From Phaeodactylibacter luteus (GTDB lineage: Bacteria; Bacteroidota; Bacteroidia; Chitinophagales; Saprospiraceae): 64,000 nt of DNA. The DNA lies in NCBI RefSeq assembly GCF_007993045.1, contig NZ_VOOR01000020.1, positions 1 through 64,000 of the forward strand, given 5' to 3'. The notes under the pieces were generated by a model. It saw nothing but the letters and a program-made list of their open reading frames with translations, was not told the origin of the DNA and ran no database searches. Below are positions 1 to 9,491 of the stretch, in pieces; within the stretch, counting starts at the first letter, position 1; every line of letters begins with the position of its first letter. A program made the position numbers and the translations under genes.

Positions 1-1
1 A

Positions 2-697
2 GATACCGGGGACGTCACTGTAATCCTGCAGAACCAGTATGGCTGCGATTCCGTCGTCGTCACTTCTACCGCACTGCTACCGACCGATTCCACCTTCATT
101 TCCCTGCAGTCCTGCAGCCCTGCCGATACCGGGCACGTCACTGTAATCCTGCAAAACCAGTTCGGCTGCGATTCCGTCGTCGTCACTTCTACTGCACTGC
201 TGCCGACCGATTCCACCTTCGTTTTCCTGCAGTCCTGCAGCCCTGCCGATACCGGGCACGTCACTGTAATCCTGCAGAACCAGTTCGGCTGCGATTCTGT
301 CGTCGTCACTTCTACCGCACTGCTGCCAACCGATTCCACATTCATTTCCCTGCAGTCCTGTAGCCCTGCCGATACCGGGCACGTCACTGTAATCCTGCAG
401 AACCAGTTCGGCTGCGATTCCGTCGTCGTCACTTCTACTGCACTGCTGCCGACCGATTCCACATTCATTTCCCTGCAGTCCTGCAGCCCTGCAGATACCG
501 GGGACGTCACTGTAATCCTGCAGAACCAGTTCGGCTGCGATTCCGTCGTCGTCACTTCTACTGCACTGCTGCCAACCGATTCCACATTCATTTCCCTGCA
601 GTCCTGCAGCCCTGCAGATACCGGAGACGTCACTGTAATCCTGCAGAACCAGTTCGGCTGCGATTCCGTCGTCGTCACTTCTACTGCACTGCTGCCA
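2..697 (+). repeat. 123-bp in-frame tandem repeat, five full copies plus one partial
   Basis: Copies begin at 2, 125, 248, 371, 494 and 617, exactly 123 bp apart; the sixth breaks off near 697. Each codes for 41 residues with two cysteines and the motif GCDSVVV. Copies differ by only a few bases, many of them silent. The array continues beyond the left edge. The repeats also leave a long open frame on the opposite strand (77-700), which is not a gene. Confidence 0.95.
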
Positions 698-1789
698 CAA
701 ACCATTGACACCCTTAAGCTAAACCTATGCCCAGGCGACAGCCTGCTTATCAATGGGACATATTACCACAGTGGCAATACCAACGGCGTAGATACCCTCG
801 TCAGCAGCAACGGATGTGACAGCATACTGATCATAGCGGTAGACAGCCCGCCTGCAGCGTCTATTTTAACGGTAAAAGATACCCTCTGTGCTGGAGATTT
901 CCGGATTATTAATGGGCAAACCTACAACAGCTCCAACCCGACAGGTAGGGACACCGTATCCTATTCAGGTACAGGATGCGACTCCCTCATCATATCCGTC
1001 GACCTATTTTTCAGTGCGCCGGAGGTACAATACACCGTGCTAGCCCCCGGCTGCCCTGGCGAGAGCAGCCGGTTAAGGCTAGACAGCATCTACGGCGGTG
1101 TACCCCCTTACGTCGCCGGCGCAGACGGTGGTGGCATCCCTGTCAATAGCCTGCCCGTAGAAATTGCCCTGCCCTTGCCGGAGTTCAGCTTGCATATTGA
1201 AGACCTTTACGGCTGTAGACAGACTTACACGGGCATTGCGGATACCCTCCCACCCTTTCAAATCAGCCTTCCAGACACCTTGTACGTCTTGGCTGGCAGC
1301 ACCATAGCCCTCACCCCCGCATGGGATTTCCCATTGGAGGAAGCCATTTGGGCACCGGCAGCAGGGCTTGAGTGTACCGACTGCCCTGTGGCCCTTGCCT
1401 CTCCAGAAGCGACCACTCGGTACACGTTGCAATTAGCCACCACTGACGGCTGCCTGGCATCAGCCGAGGTCCTTGTAATTGTAGAGGATGAGCCCCGGAT
1501 TTTCACACCCAGCGGTTTTAGCCCTAATGGCGACGGGCAGAATGAGCGCTTCCGGCATTACAGCAGGCCCGGGCATGTAACCTCGACTGAACATTTCGAA
1601 ATTTACAACCGATGGGGGCAACTGATGTACCAAGCAAGGGACATCCCTGGAGAAGCCACAAACTGGGGTTGGGACGGTATGCTGAGGGGAGAGCCTGCCA
1701 ATACAGGAGTTTACGCTTATCGCTATACCGTCCTCTTAGGCAATGGGCAATTGCAGACCTATGCCGGCACTGTAACGCTAATGCGGTAA
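2..1789 (+). CDS. T9SS type B sorting domain protein, adhesin-like (5' end outside window)
   Basis: The reading frame is open from base 2, so only the C-terminal 595 residues are present. Order of parts: a 41-residue tandem repeat (nt 2-697), then two related units with the pattern C-GDS-x-IING...Y...GxDT...GCDS (nt 720-1010), a less repetitive domain, and a C-terminal CHU_C-type domain (about nt 1498-1786) with FTPSGFSPNGDG and YNRWG motifs. That last domain is the known type B signal that sends proteins through the type IX secretion system. Proteins with GCDS repeats and this tail are usually very large cell-surface adhesins or gliding-associated proteins. Surface attachment is inference. 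The downstream AI-2E permease begins 41 bp later and looks unrelated. Confidence 0.85.
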   Translation, partial: DTGDVTVILQNQYGCDSVVVTSTALLPTDSTFISLQSCSPADTGHVTVILQNQFGCDSVVVTSTALLPTDSTFVFLQSCSPADTGHVTVILQNQFGCDSVVVTSTALLPTDSTFISLQSCSPADTGHVTVILQNQFGCDSVVVTSTALLPTDSTFISLQSCSPADTGDVTVILQNQFGCDSVVVTSTALLPTDSTFISLQSCSPADTGDVTVILQNQFGCDSVVVTSTALLPQTIDTLKLNLCPGDSLLINGTYYHSGNTNGVDTLVSSNGCDSILIIAVDSPPAASILTVKDTLCAGDFRIINGQTYNSSNPTGRDTVSYSGTGCDSLIISVDLFFSAPEVQYTVLAPGCPGESSRLRLDSIYGGVPPYVAGADGGGIPVNSLPVEIALPLPEFSLHIEDLYGCRQTYTGIADTLPPFQISLPDTLYVLAGSTIALTPAWDFPLEEAIWAPAAGLECTDCPVALASPEATTRYTLQLATTDGCLASAEVLVIVEDEPRIFTPSGFSPNGDGQNERFRHYSRPGHVTSTEHFEIYNRWGQLMYQARDIPGEATNWGWDGMLRGEPANTGVYAYRYTVLLGNGQLQTYAGTVTLMR

Positions 1790-1830
1790 AGGCAAGCAAA
1801 ATAGCCTTAACTTGCCTTAAAACTAAACCT

Positions 1831-2910
1831 ATGCCTGAGCTGCCCACCTCCAAATGGACCTTAGACAGAATCATCAATATCCTGCTGTATTTGGGCGGGA
1901 TCGTACTGTTTTTAGCCTTACTCGACTATCTGAGCCCTTACCTTACCTCTTTTTTTGTGGCTTTGCTTGTAGCGTACATCTTAGAACCTATTGTCAGCTT
2001 TTTCCAAACCCGTTTGAAATTGAAGCGCCGGTGGCTGGCCGTAATTGCCACCTTTCTGCTGATTTTTGGTTCGTTAAGCCTATTGCTTGCTATCACATTG
2101 CCAGCCGTGAGCAGTGAATTTTCCAAGCTTCAGGGGCTAATGGAAGAAAGCCCGCTGCTGCATATCGAAGACTTGCTGCCAGAAGGGCTACAGGAGGAGA
2201 TTGAAGCTTACCTGTACAGTGAAGAAGTAAAAGAGCTGCTCACAGAAGAGAACCTGGCAGGGTATGGCACCAAGCTGTTATCCTACATCTGGGGAGCTCT
2301 GAGTAGTGCCATGGGGCTCGTTTTGGGCTTATTCAGCCTGATCACCTTCTTCCTGTATCTGGTTTTTATCATGCTCTTTTATGACGATTTTTCCAAAAAC
2401 TGGAAACGGTCCATCCCACCCGCTTACCGACAAGGGGCTGTGACGCTGATACAAGATGTGGAAGCCGGCATGCAGGTTTACTTCAGAGGGCAGGCGCTTG
2501 TGGTCTTTTGGGTGTGCATATTATTTGCTACCGGCTTCAAAATCATCGGGCTGCCCCTAGGCATCCTGCTCGGCATAGTTGTCGGGCTGCTCAATTTTGT
2601 GCCCTACCTGCAGACCCTTGGCCTCTTGCCCGGCCTCTTGCTTGCAGGGGCACAAGCACTAGAGACTGGGCAAGAGTTCTGGCTATGCGCAACCTTGGTT
2701 CTTGTGGTCTTTGCCGTAGTGCAAGGCATACAAGAAGTTTTGCTTGTACCGCGCATCCTGGGCAATGCTACAGGGCTAAACCCGGCAGTCATCCTGCTCG
2801 CGCTTTCGGTATGGGGAGGCTTATTTGGCATTATAGGTATGATCATAGCACTACCGATGACGACTTTACTGATCAAGTATTATCAGCGCTTTGTCCTAAA
2901 AGAGGGGTAA
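1831..2910 (+). CDS. AI-2E family transporter (PerM/YtvI-like permease)
   Basis: 359 residues. The start at 1831 (MPELPTSKW) was chosen because the first membrane segment follows at once; upstream codons in this frame overlap the preceding gene. Two hydrophobic segments near the N-terminus (about residues 10-75), a soluble central region, then a cluster of C-terminal segments with the family-typical stretch GLLNFVPYLQTLG and a later glycine/proline-rich end (MIIALPMTTLL). The family was named for autoinducer-2 export in E. coli, but members also move other small molecules or sodium ions, so the substrate here is unknown. It acts in the inner membrane. Confidence 0.88.
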   Translation: MPELPTSKWTLDRIINILLYLGGIVLFLALLDYLSPYLTSFFVALLVAYILEPIVSFFQTRLKLKRRWLAVIATFLLIFGSLSLLLAITLPAVSSEFSKLQGLMEESPLLHIEDLLPEGLQEEIEAYLYSEEVKELLTEENLAGYGTKLLSYIWGALSSAMGLVLGLFSLITFFLYLVFIMLFYDDFSKNWKRSIPPAYRQGAVTLIQDVEAGMQVYFRGQALVVFWVCILFATGFKIIGLPLGILLGIVVGLLNFVPYLQTLGLLPGLLLAGAQALETGQEFWLCATLVLVVFAVVQGIQEVLLVPRILGNATGLNPAVILLALSVWGGLFGIIGMIIALPMTTLLIKYYQRFVLKEG

Positions 2911-3286
2911 AACCGCTGGCTCACATCCTTTTAACATGGTAGGTTAACATTCATGTGATTGCACAGCAAGGCATTAACCCGTTTCTTTGTATCGATACTA
3001 AGAACAACACTTACTACTGCATACGCAATAGTTCGTAAACGCTTAAACAAGCACTTGAATAGGCACATATTGGAGAGGGGAGAAACTATCAGGTTCAATT
3101 CGGAATAGGATTATTTTAAGGAGCGTAATTTCTATTTCATTGCAACTTGTTCTCCTCTTTTTTTTTGCCTAAGCTGAAACGACATTAATTTGACTTCCTG
3201 CTCACATATGCACAATTCTACACTTAAGCAGGGGGTGGACAGCAGCATAAACACACTACTCAACTACTTTCAGTAAGCTAGCAGCC
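2911..3286. other. intergenic region, no gene recognised
   Basis: AT-richer than its surroundings, between the 3' ends of two convergent genes. A weak AGGAG/CTCCT inverted pair followed by a run of about nine T (3120-3170) could act as a terminator for the permease, but the stem is short. No open frame with recognisable content and no tRNA-like fold was seen. Confidence 0.4.
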
Positions 3287-3949
3287 TCAACCCATTTGCC
3301 TAAGCTTAGCTACAAGCGTTTCTTTACTGTTCACTCCCGCTTTTTTGTAAATCGATTTCACATACGTCCTCACGGTATTGATGCCTACCTCATAGGTATC
3401 GGCAATTTCCTTGTACAACATCCCTCTTATTAAAGCGTGGGCTATCTCCTTTTCCCTTGGCGTGAAAGACAAACCTAGCCTTTCCAAAGACTCTTCTAAA
3501 TTGATGGCAGCCCCTTTTTGGAACGCCGGCTTTTGAAAGGTAGAGATCAGCGGCCCGGAAAGGGCGGGTTCGATATACCCACCGCCCGCCATTGTTGCCT
3601 TAATGGCTTCCTTTAGAGAAATAGCAGAGCTCTTGAGGTAAAAACCATTGGCCCCCTTCTGCAGGGCTTCCATCAAGGCTTCTGTATCAGACATTCCGGT
3701 CACAATCAGCACTTTAGCATCCGGCACCATCCGCTTGATCTGCTCCAGCTGTGCAAGGCTGCTCCTGCCTGAAAGGTCTAGATCGAGCAATAGCAGGTCG
3801 GGTGCCCCTACCTCCGGTAAATGCTCATAAAAGTTGCCAATGCTGTTGTAGCTGCCCTGATGCTCAAACCCTTCAAGCTGAAAGATTTCGAACTCGAGCG
3901 CATCGGCCATTAAAGGGTCATCATCTACGATGATTACTTTTTTGATCAT
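3287..3949 (-). CDS. LuxR/NarL-type response regulator
   Basis: 220 residues. The N-terminal receiver domain has the acidic pair D10/D11, the likely phosphorylated D56 (motif LLLLDLDLSG) and VTGMS. The C-terminal LuxR-type helix-turn-helix (about residues 150-215) reads LSFTPREKEIAHALIRG and IGINTVRTYVKSIYKKAG-like. It is divergent from the histidine kinase at 4269, its likely partner. NarL-type regulators usually pair with HisKA_3 kinases, whereas this kinase has an ordinary HisKA box, so the pairing rests on position. The shared upstream region carries a mobile element (4064-4241). Confidence 0.9.
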   Translation of the reverse strand: MIKKVIIVDDDPLMADALEFEIFQLEGFEHQGSYNSIGNFYEHLPEVGAPDLLLLDLDLSGRSSLAQLEQIKRMVPDAKVLIVTGMSDTEALMEALQKGANGFYLKSSAISLKEAIKATMAGGGYIEPALSGPLISTFQKPAFQKGAAINLEESLERLGLSFTPREKEIAHALIRGMLYKEIADTYEVGINTVRTYVKSIYKKAGVNSKETLVAKLRQMG

Positions 3950-4051
3950 AAAGAAGGTAAAGTGTTGTACATATTAGAGGGAAAGGTAACACAGGCTACG
4001 GTTTTATTGTTGCCATAGCCCCAATTTATGTGTAATTTGGGATTCGTTTCA

Positions 4052-4253
4052 GCCTAATTGACCGGGCGCAAACCAGATTGTCGTTTTTCTTGGGGCCTGC
4101 CCCTGCCCAATGGGCAGGTGCCGCTATGCTACGGGGCTCGCTATCCGCTCGGCCCTATCGGGCTTCCCACCCCTTCGCAGCGCTAGGCCAATGCCGAACT
4201 ATAGCGCGAAAAGCATAAACGCCTGCGACATTTTGGTTTACGCCTAATTGACC
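4052..4253 (+). mobile_element. MITE-like element, copy 1, with flanking 12-bp direct repeat
   Basis: The element body spans about 4064-4241. The left end (GCGCAAACCAGATTGTCG, 4066-4083) and the reverse complement of the right end (GCGTAAACCAAAATGTCG) match at 15 of 18 positions. GCCTAATTGACC occurs at both 4052-4063 and 4242-4253, as expected of a target duplication. Inside are a CCTGCCC/GGGCAGG hairpin (4102-4118) and a GCCC/GGGC hairpin. It has no coding capacity and sits in the divergent promoter region of the two-component pair. Confidence 0.8.
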
Positions 4254-4268
4254 TTATTCAAGACAAAT

Positions 4269-5573
4269 ATGGACACACTGTACCGCCATTTGCACATCGT
4301 GCTGATCCTCAGCAGTATCTATCCTTTTACCAATGCCAATGCCGCCCAATTGCCTGCTCCCGCAGTATTGGAAGTCAGAGCATTCGAAGAGGGTGATGCA
4401 TCATGGCACACACTTCCACTTTCTCCTGACCGCCTGAGGATGCCGGTCCATTATGAGGCTTTTGAACTGCTTCTGCCTGCCTATCCTCAACCTATGGAGT
4501 ACAAAATCGAAGGCCTTAGCCCAAAATGGTCGGCCTTGCCTCCCGCAAACAAGCTCCCCCTCCACCGGCTGCCCGATGGAGAATACCAGCTCCTCCTCCG
4601 GCCTGCAGGCGCTACCGCTGCTACTATGGCGCTGCCGATCAAAGCCCCTAGGGTTTGGTACCTGCAGACCTGGTTCTTGCTGTCTTTTCTAACCGCCAAC
4701 ATCCTAAAAGTCATCGGCTTTTTCCGTTGGAGAGAAAAAAGCCTGCGCAAAGAGCGCGATAAGCTGGAAGGCGAAGTAGCCGCCCGGACCGCAGAAATAG
4801 AAGCGGACAAAGCAGTGATCGCCAATCAAAAAGAAGAGCTGGAATCTGCCAACCAAACCAAAGACAAGCTGCTCGCCATGATCGGGCACGAGCTGAGAGG
4901 GCCGCTCTATTACCTCAGCAACCTCTCGGCCAGGGTAGAATACCTGCTGCAGAGCAATAAACCAGAAAAAGTGCTTCAGCTCACTTCTCAACTGACCACT
5001 TCCACCCGCAACCTCAATCAACTGATGAACAACCTCCTGCACTGGAGCCTGCTGCAAGCCGGGAAAATGAGCGCCCGTAAACAATCTGTAGCCTTGCACA
5101 GCATCATAGACCACCTGCTGCAGGTCAATAGCCCCAGCGCCAGCATGAAAAAGGTAGCGATCCGGCAAAATTGCCAACCGGGCATTACAGTTGAATCCGA
5201 TCAGCAAGGGCTGACCATCGCCCTGCAAAACCTCATCAGCAACGCGGTCAAGTTCACTCCTGAAGGTGGAGAGGTCAATATAGAAGCCCGGGAAGAGGCC
5301 AAATACGTGACCATATGCGTGAAAGATACCGGAGTTGGAATGGACGACGCCCAAGTCAGGCAGCTGTTCAGCAACAGCATTAATGAGAGCCAGCAGGGCA
5401 CCGCAGGAGAGAGGGGCACCGGGATTGGCCTGGCGATAGCCCATGACCTTATACAGCTCAACAAAGGCGAGATCAGTGTCTTCAGCAAGCCGGGCAAGGG
5501 GTCAGCTTTCGAAGTGCGCCTGCCCAAAACTACTGTGCAGATAGAGAGGCCAATGCTGCAAGAACGCGCCTGA
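4269..5573 (+). CDS. membrane sensor histidine kinase with Y_Y_Y-type periplasmic domain
   Basis: 434 residues from the ATG at 4269; a TTG at 4248 lies inside the mobile-element target duplication and is unlikely. Signal-like N-terminus (about residues 1-27), a short periplasmic region resembling the Y_Y_Y domain (EYKIEGLSPKW, DGEYQLLLR), a membrane segment (about 134-155), a coiled coil, then HisKA with H207 (GHELRGP), N-box NLISNAVKF, G1 DTGVGMDD and G2 GTGIGLAIAHDL. In Bacteroidota the Y_Y_Y domain normally follows a long beta-propeller; here the propeller is missing. It probably phosphorylates the divergent regulator at 3287. Confidence 0.9.
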   Translation: MDTLYRHLHIVLILSSIYPFTNANAAQLPAPAVLEVRAFEEGDASWHTLPLSPDRLRMPVHYEAFELLLPAYPQPMEYKIEGLSPKWSALPPANKLPLHRLPDGEYQLLLRPAGATAATMALPIKAPRVWYLQTWFLLSFLTANILKVIGFFRWREKSLRKERDKLEGEVAARTAEIEADKAVIANQKEELESANQTKDKLLAMIGHELRGPLYYLSNLSARVEYLLQSNKPEKVLQLTSQLTTSTRNLNQLMNNLLHWSLLQAGKMSARKQSVALHSIIDHLLQVNSPSASMKKVAIRQNCQPGITVESDQQGLTIALQNLISNAVKFTPEGGEVNIEAREEAKYVTICVKDTGVGMDDAQVRQLFSNSINESQQGTAGERGTGIGLAIAHDLIQLNKGEISVFSKPGKGSAFEVRLPKTTVQIERPMLQERA

Positions 5574-5596
5574 ACAGCAGCAGGGCCTAATCGGCC

Positions 5597-5631
5597 AAAG
5601 CGCTTCCGGAACTAAACGCCGGAAGCGCTTT
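5597..5631. terminator. bidirectional rho-independent terminator
   Basis: A perfect 13-bp stem, AAAGCGCTTCCGG (5597-5609) with CCGGAAGCGCTTT (5619-5631), with A-runs and T-runs on both sides. It serves the kinase on the plus strand and the transporter on the minus strand; the stem touches the transporter stop codon. Confidence 0.9.
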
Positions 5632-6558
5632 TTATTTCTCCACAGCTGCCGGGATAGGGCGATACTGCCACCACATCGCTAGAGAGAAGGCGGAAATTAA
5701 ATGCCACACCCCCCAAAATGCCGCCACAAGCGCCATGCCGCCAAGGCCGTCAAAGAAATTAAAAATCAATATCAGTGCTAGCCCTGAGTTCTGAATACCC
5801 GTTTCTATAGAGATCGCCCGCGCATCTGCCTGTGGAAGGCGGTTGCTCATTGCCCAAAAATAGCCTGTCAACAGTGCCAGCGCATTGTGCACAAAAACCA
5901 ACAGAAAGACAATGTGGAGGTAGTTGATGATGTTGTCAAAATTGGCATAAAGCGCAAAAATCACAAACCCAATAAATATAGCCATAGACAACATCCGGAC
6001 CGGCTGCTTCAGCCGGGCGGTAAAGAACGGGAACTGCGCGTGCAGCAACATCCCTGCTATCAAAGGAAGCAATATCAGCTGTACTATCGTAGCAACCATA
6101 CTCCCTGGAGCAACATATATGTCCTGCTGTAGAGCATCCGCTCCAGGGACCAAAGGCGCCAGAAAAGTGAAATAGAGTGGGGTAACGACCACTGCCGCCA
6201 GCGTGGACACGCTCGTCATCAGCACGGAAAGGGCGGTGTTGGCCCCTGAGATGTGGACTGCAAAATTGGACACATTCCCCCCTGGGCATGCGGATACCAG
6301 CAGCATGCCCAGCGCAATACTGGGCGCAGGGCGGACAGCCGCAATCAACAGTAAGGTGAGCAAAGGCAACAGCAACAGCTGCGAGCTAAGGCCTACCAAG
6401 GGCGCTTTGGGCCGGCGCAATAGGTCCCGAAAATTGTCTACCCGCAAATCCAGGGCGACTCCGAACATAATGAATGCCAAGCACACATTGAGCAGTGACA
6501 GCTGGTCGGGGTTGAAATTGATCTTTATGGCGTCAATTGGGGTCGTCATAGGCTGCAA
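5632..6558 (-). CDS. BASS/SBF family sodium-dependent organic anion transporter
   Basis: 308 residues with about nine to ten membrane segments. Family signatures are CPGGNVSNFAVHISGAN in the first half and ISIETGIQNSGLAL in the second, corresponding to the crossed helices and sodium sites of the bile acid:sodium symporter fold. Bacterial members carry various organic acids; the substrate cannot be told. A second start (MTTPIDAIK) lies at 6549; the -10-like element at 6576-6583 leaves a very short leader for either start. It is divergent from the M20 peptidase. Confidence 0.88.
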   Translation of the reverse strand: MQPMTTPIDAIKINFNPDQLSLLNVCLAFIMFGVALDLRVDNFRDLLRRPKAPLVGLSSQLLLLPLLTLLLIAAVRPAPSIALGMLLVSACPGGNVSNFAVHISGANTALSVLMTSVSTLAAVVVTPLYFTFLAPLVPGADALQQDIYVAPGSMVATIVQLILLPLIAGMLLHAQFPFFTARLKQPVRMLSMAIFIGFVIFALYANFDNIINYLHIVFLLVFVHNALALLTGYFWAMSNRLPQADARAISIETGIQNSGLALILIFNFFDGLGGMALVAAFWGVWHLISAFSLAMWWQYRPIPAAVEK

Positions 6559-6575
6559 TTTAAACGATAGCCTGC

Positions 6576-6583
6576 CAAAATTA
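6576..6583 (-). promoter_or_regulatory. Bacteroidota -7 element TAATTTTG
   Basis: On the minus strand TAATTTTG fits TAnnTTTG and lies about 18-25 bp upstream of the SBF transporter start. No clear TTG -33 box was found at the right distance. Confidence 0.45.
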
Positions 6584-6699
6584 GAAATATCTGGCTGAAC
6601 ACAGGTAAACCAGGCATTTTTGTAATTTCACACCAACGCCCTGCTGTTGCCTCAACAGACAGGTATTTTGTTAGCAGCTGCCCAAAACAATTCTCCTTT

Positions 6700-8082
<1,383 letters not shown>

Positions 8083-8086
8083 CTTT

Positions 8087-8776
8087 TTACCAGAACACAG
8101 GCCGCATATTGTAAGCATCAAGGTCTATTGCTGTGCCCCAGCCCATGACCGTTTCGTACCCGCCATCGTTTTGTTGCAGATGTACAACGCTGCGGGGCAC
8201 AGCACGGGGCGAAGCCGCATACTTGGTCAGGATATCCAAATCGGTATCCCCATCTAAATCGGTCAGGAAACTATCCTGCTGCCGGCAGCCTTTTTCCCCA
8301 CAATATGCGTAAGCAAGGACATTGATCAAACCCAACTGCTCCCCGTACAAGTCGAAAAGCACCAAGGTATGCTCGCCCTTCTCTGTTGGCAGCCGCAACA
8401 GATAATGCTCCCCACGGTTGCCTTTGATCCGGTAGACTGCATAGGCCGTGCCGCCCCGGCGCTGCAGCTCAGACAGATAGGGCTCCGGCAGCATATCCCA
8501 AAAGCGTTCTGGCACCGCTTGCCCTTTGAACGGGTACTCCCGGTCTAGCTCGCCATCACGGGCTGCATACACCCGAAGGTTGCCGACGTTTTCTGTATCA
8601 AAAAGACGGATGAAAGCTGCCGCCCGCGCAGAGGCCGGCCTGTTGCCCATAGGGTAAGGGCTGACGCTATATGCTTCATCTGCCCTGTCATTTTCCGGAG
8701 CTTGCGCAAAAAGGGCAGGGCCGGACAAGCATAATGCGACAAAAATAATCCAGGAAAGAGCAGACTGCTGTAACAT
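8087..8776 (-). CDS. secreted protein of unknown function
   Basis: 229 residues with a signal peptide ending around ALFAQA. No family recognised. Near residue 168 there is a short acidic DLDGDTDLDI stretch like the calcium-binding loop of FG-GAP or dockerin-type repeats, and a CGEKGC pair just before it could form a disulfide. It is followed 61 bp upstream by another small secreted protein on the same strand; the two may be cotranscribed. Confidence 0.75.
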   Translation of the reverse strand: MLQQSALSWIIFVALCLSGPALFAQAPENDRADEAYSVSPYPMGNRPASARAAAFIRLFDTENVGNLRVYAARDGELDREYPFKGQAVPERFWDMLPEPYLSELQRRGGTAYAVYRIKGNRGEHYLLRLPTEKGEHTLVLFDLYGEQLGLINVLAYAYCGEKGCRQQDSFLTDLDGDTDLDILTKYAASPRAVPRSVVHLQQNDGGYETVMGWGTAIDLDAYNMRPVFW

Positions 8777-8837
8777 GTGTTTAAAATTTATATTGGATAA
8801 TCACCTGTTCAACAGAAGCCTCCCTGCCCATGTTCGG

Positions 8838-9392
8838 CTAATGCCCCCGGCGCTGCAAGCGTGCCACCTGCCTAACCTGGACCGGAAATGCCTTTACCTC
8901 CGGGATATCTTCGCCCTCATGTGACTGCCCTCCTGATGCCCGCACGGCTTCATGTTGACCAGAAATGATTTCGTAGTGCAGCTCTCCCCCATCCAGATAA
9001 GCGGTGCTCAGCAGCAGGCTGCCCATGACTTCAAATCGGCTGTACAAAGCCCCGCCTATATAATTGGCTTCCATAGCGATGGTATTCTGCTCGTCGATCA
9101 GATAAATGCCCAGCTCTGGGCGCAGCGGCTTAAGCAGGTAATCCCGCAGGCCCGCAACCTTATCCTCCCCATAGATGATGCGGTAAGTATGCCATGCCGA
9201 GTCGGTCGGCAAGATATGGAGCTCCATTGGCAACTCCTGCGCGAGCCCCTTGGCATGGTAAATTTGAAGTATCCCCGCCCATTCGCCTTCCCAAGAGGCC
9301 GGGAACCCCAGGCTATCCTGCGCTTGAGCAGCGGCGTTCGCTAGGCTACCGACAAAGGCCGCACAAAAAAACAGCCAACGGGCATTTTTCAT
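8838..9392 (-). CDS. small secreted protein of unknown function
   Basis: 184 residues from the ATG at 9392, chosen because a standard signal peptide (MKNARWLFFCAAFVGSLANA) starts there; an ATG at 9407 adds five residues. The mature part has alternating polar and hydrophobic strands (WEGEWAGILQIY, ELGIYLIDEQNTIAMEANY) that suggest a small beta-barrel of lipocalin type, but this is only impression. It is divergent from the M1 peptidase. Confidence 0.75.
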   Translation of the reverse strand: MKNARWLFFCAAFVGSLANAAAQAQDSLGFPASWEGEWAGILQIYHAKGLAQELPMELHILPTDSAWHTYRIIYGEDKVAGLRDYLLKPLRPELGIYLIDEQNTIAMEANYIGGALYSRFEVMGSLLLSTAYLDGGELHYEIISGQHEAVRASGGQSHEGEDIPEVKAFPVQVRQVARLQRRGH

Positions 9393-9491
9393 TACTTTTA
9401 GTATCATCGCTAATCATATTTGTAAGGCAAGATTGCCACATGGTTTGGAATAGGAACTATACGCTGGTTGAAAATAAGGTTTGGAGCTAAA

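Noticed and set aside
77-700. A 207-residue repetitive open frame on the minus strand
   Set aside because: It is the mirror of the 123-bp repeat array of the plus-strand adhesin-like gene; a repeat free of stops in one unit is free in all.
3088-3105. GGTTCAATTCGG, like a tRNA T-loop
   Set aside because: No matching acceptor, anticodon or D arms around it.
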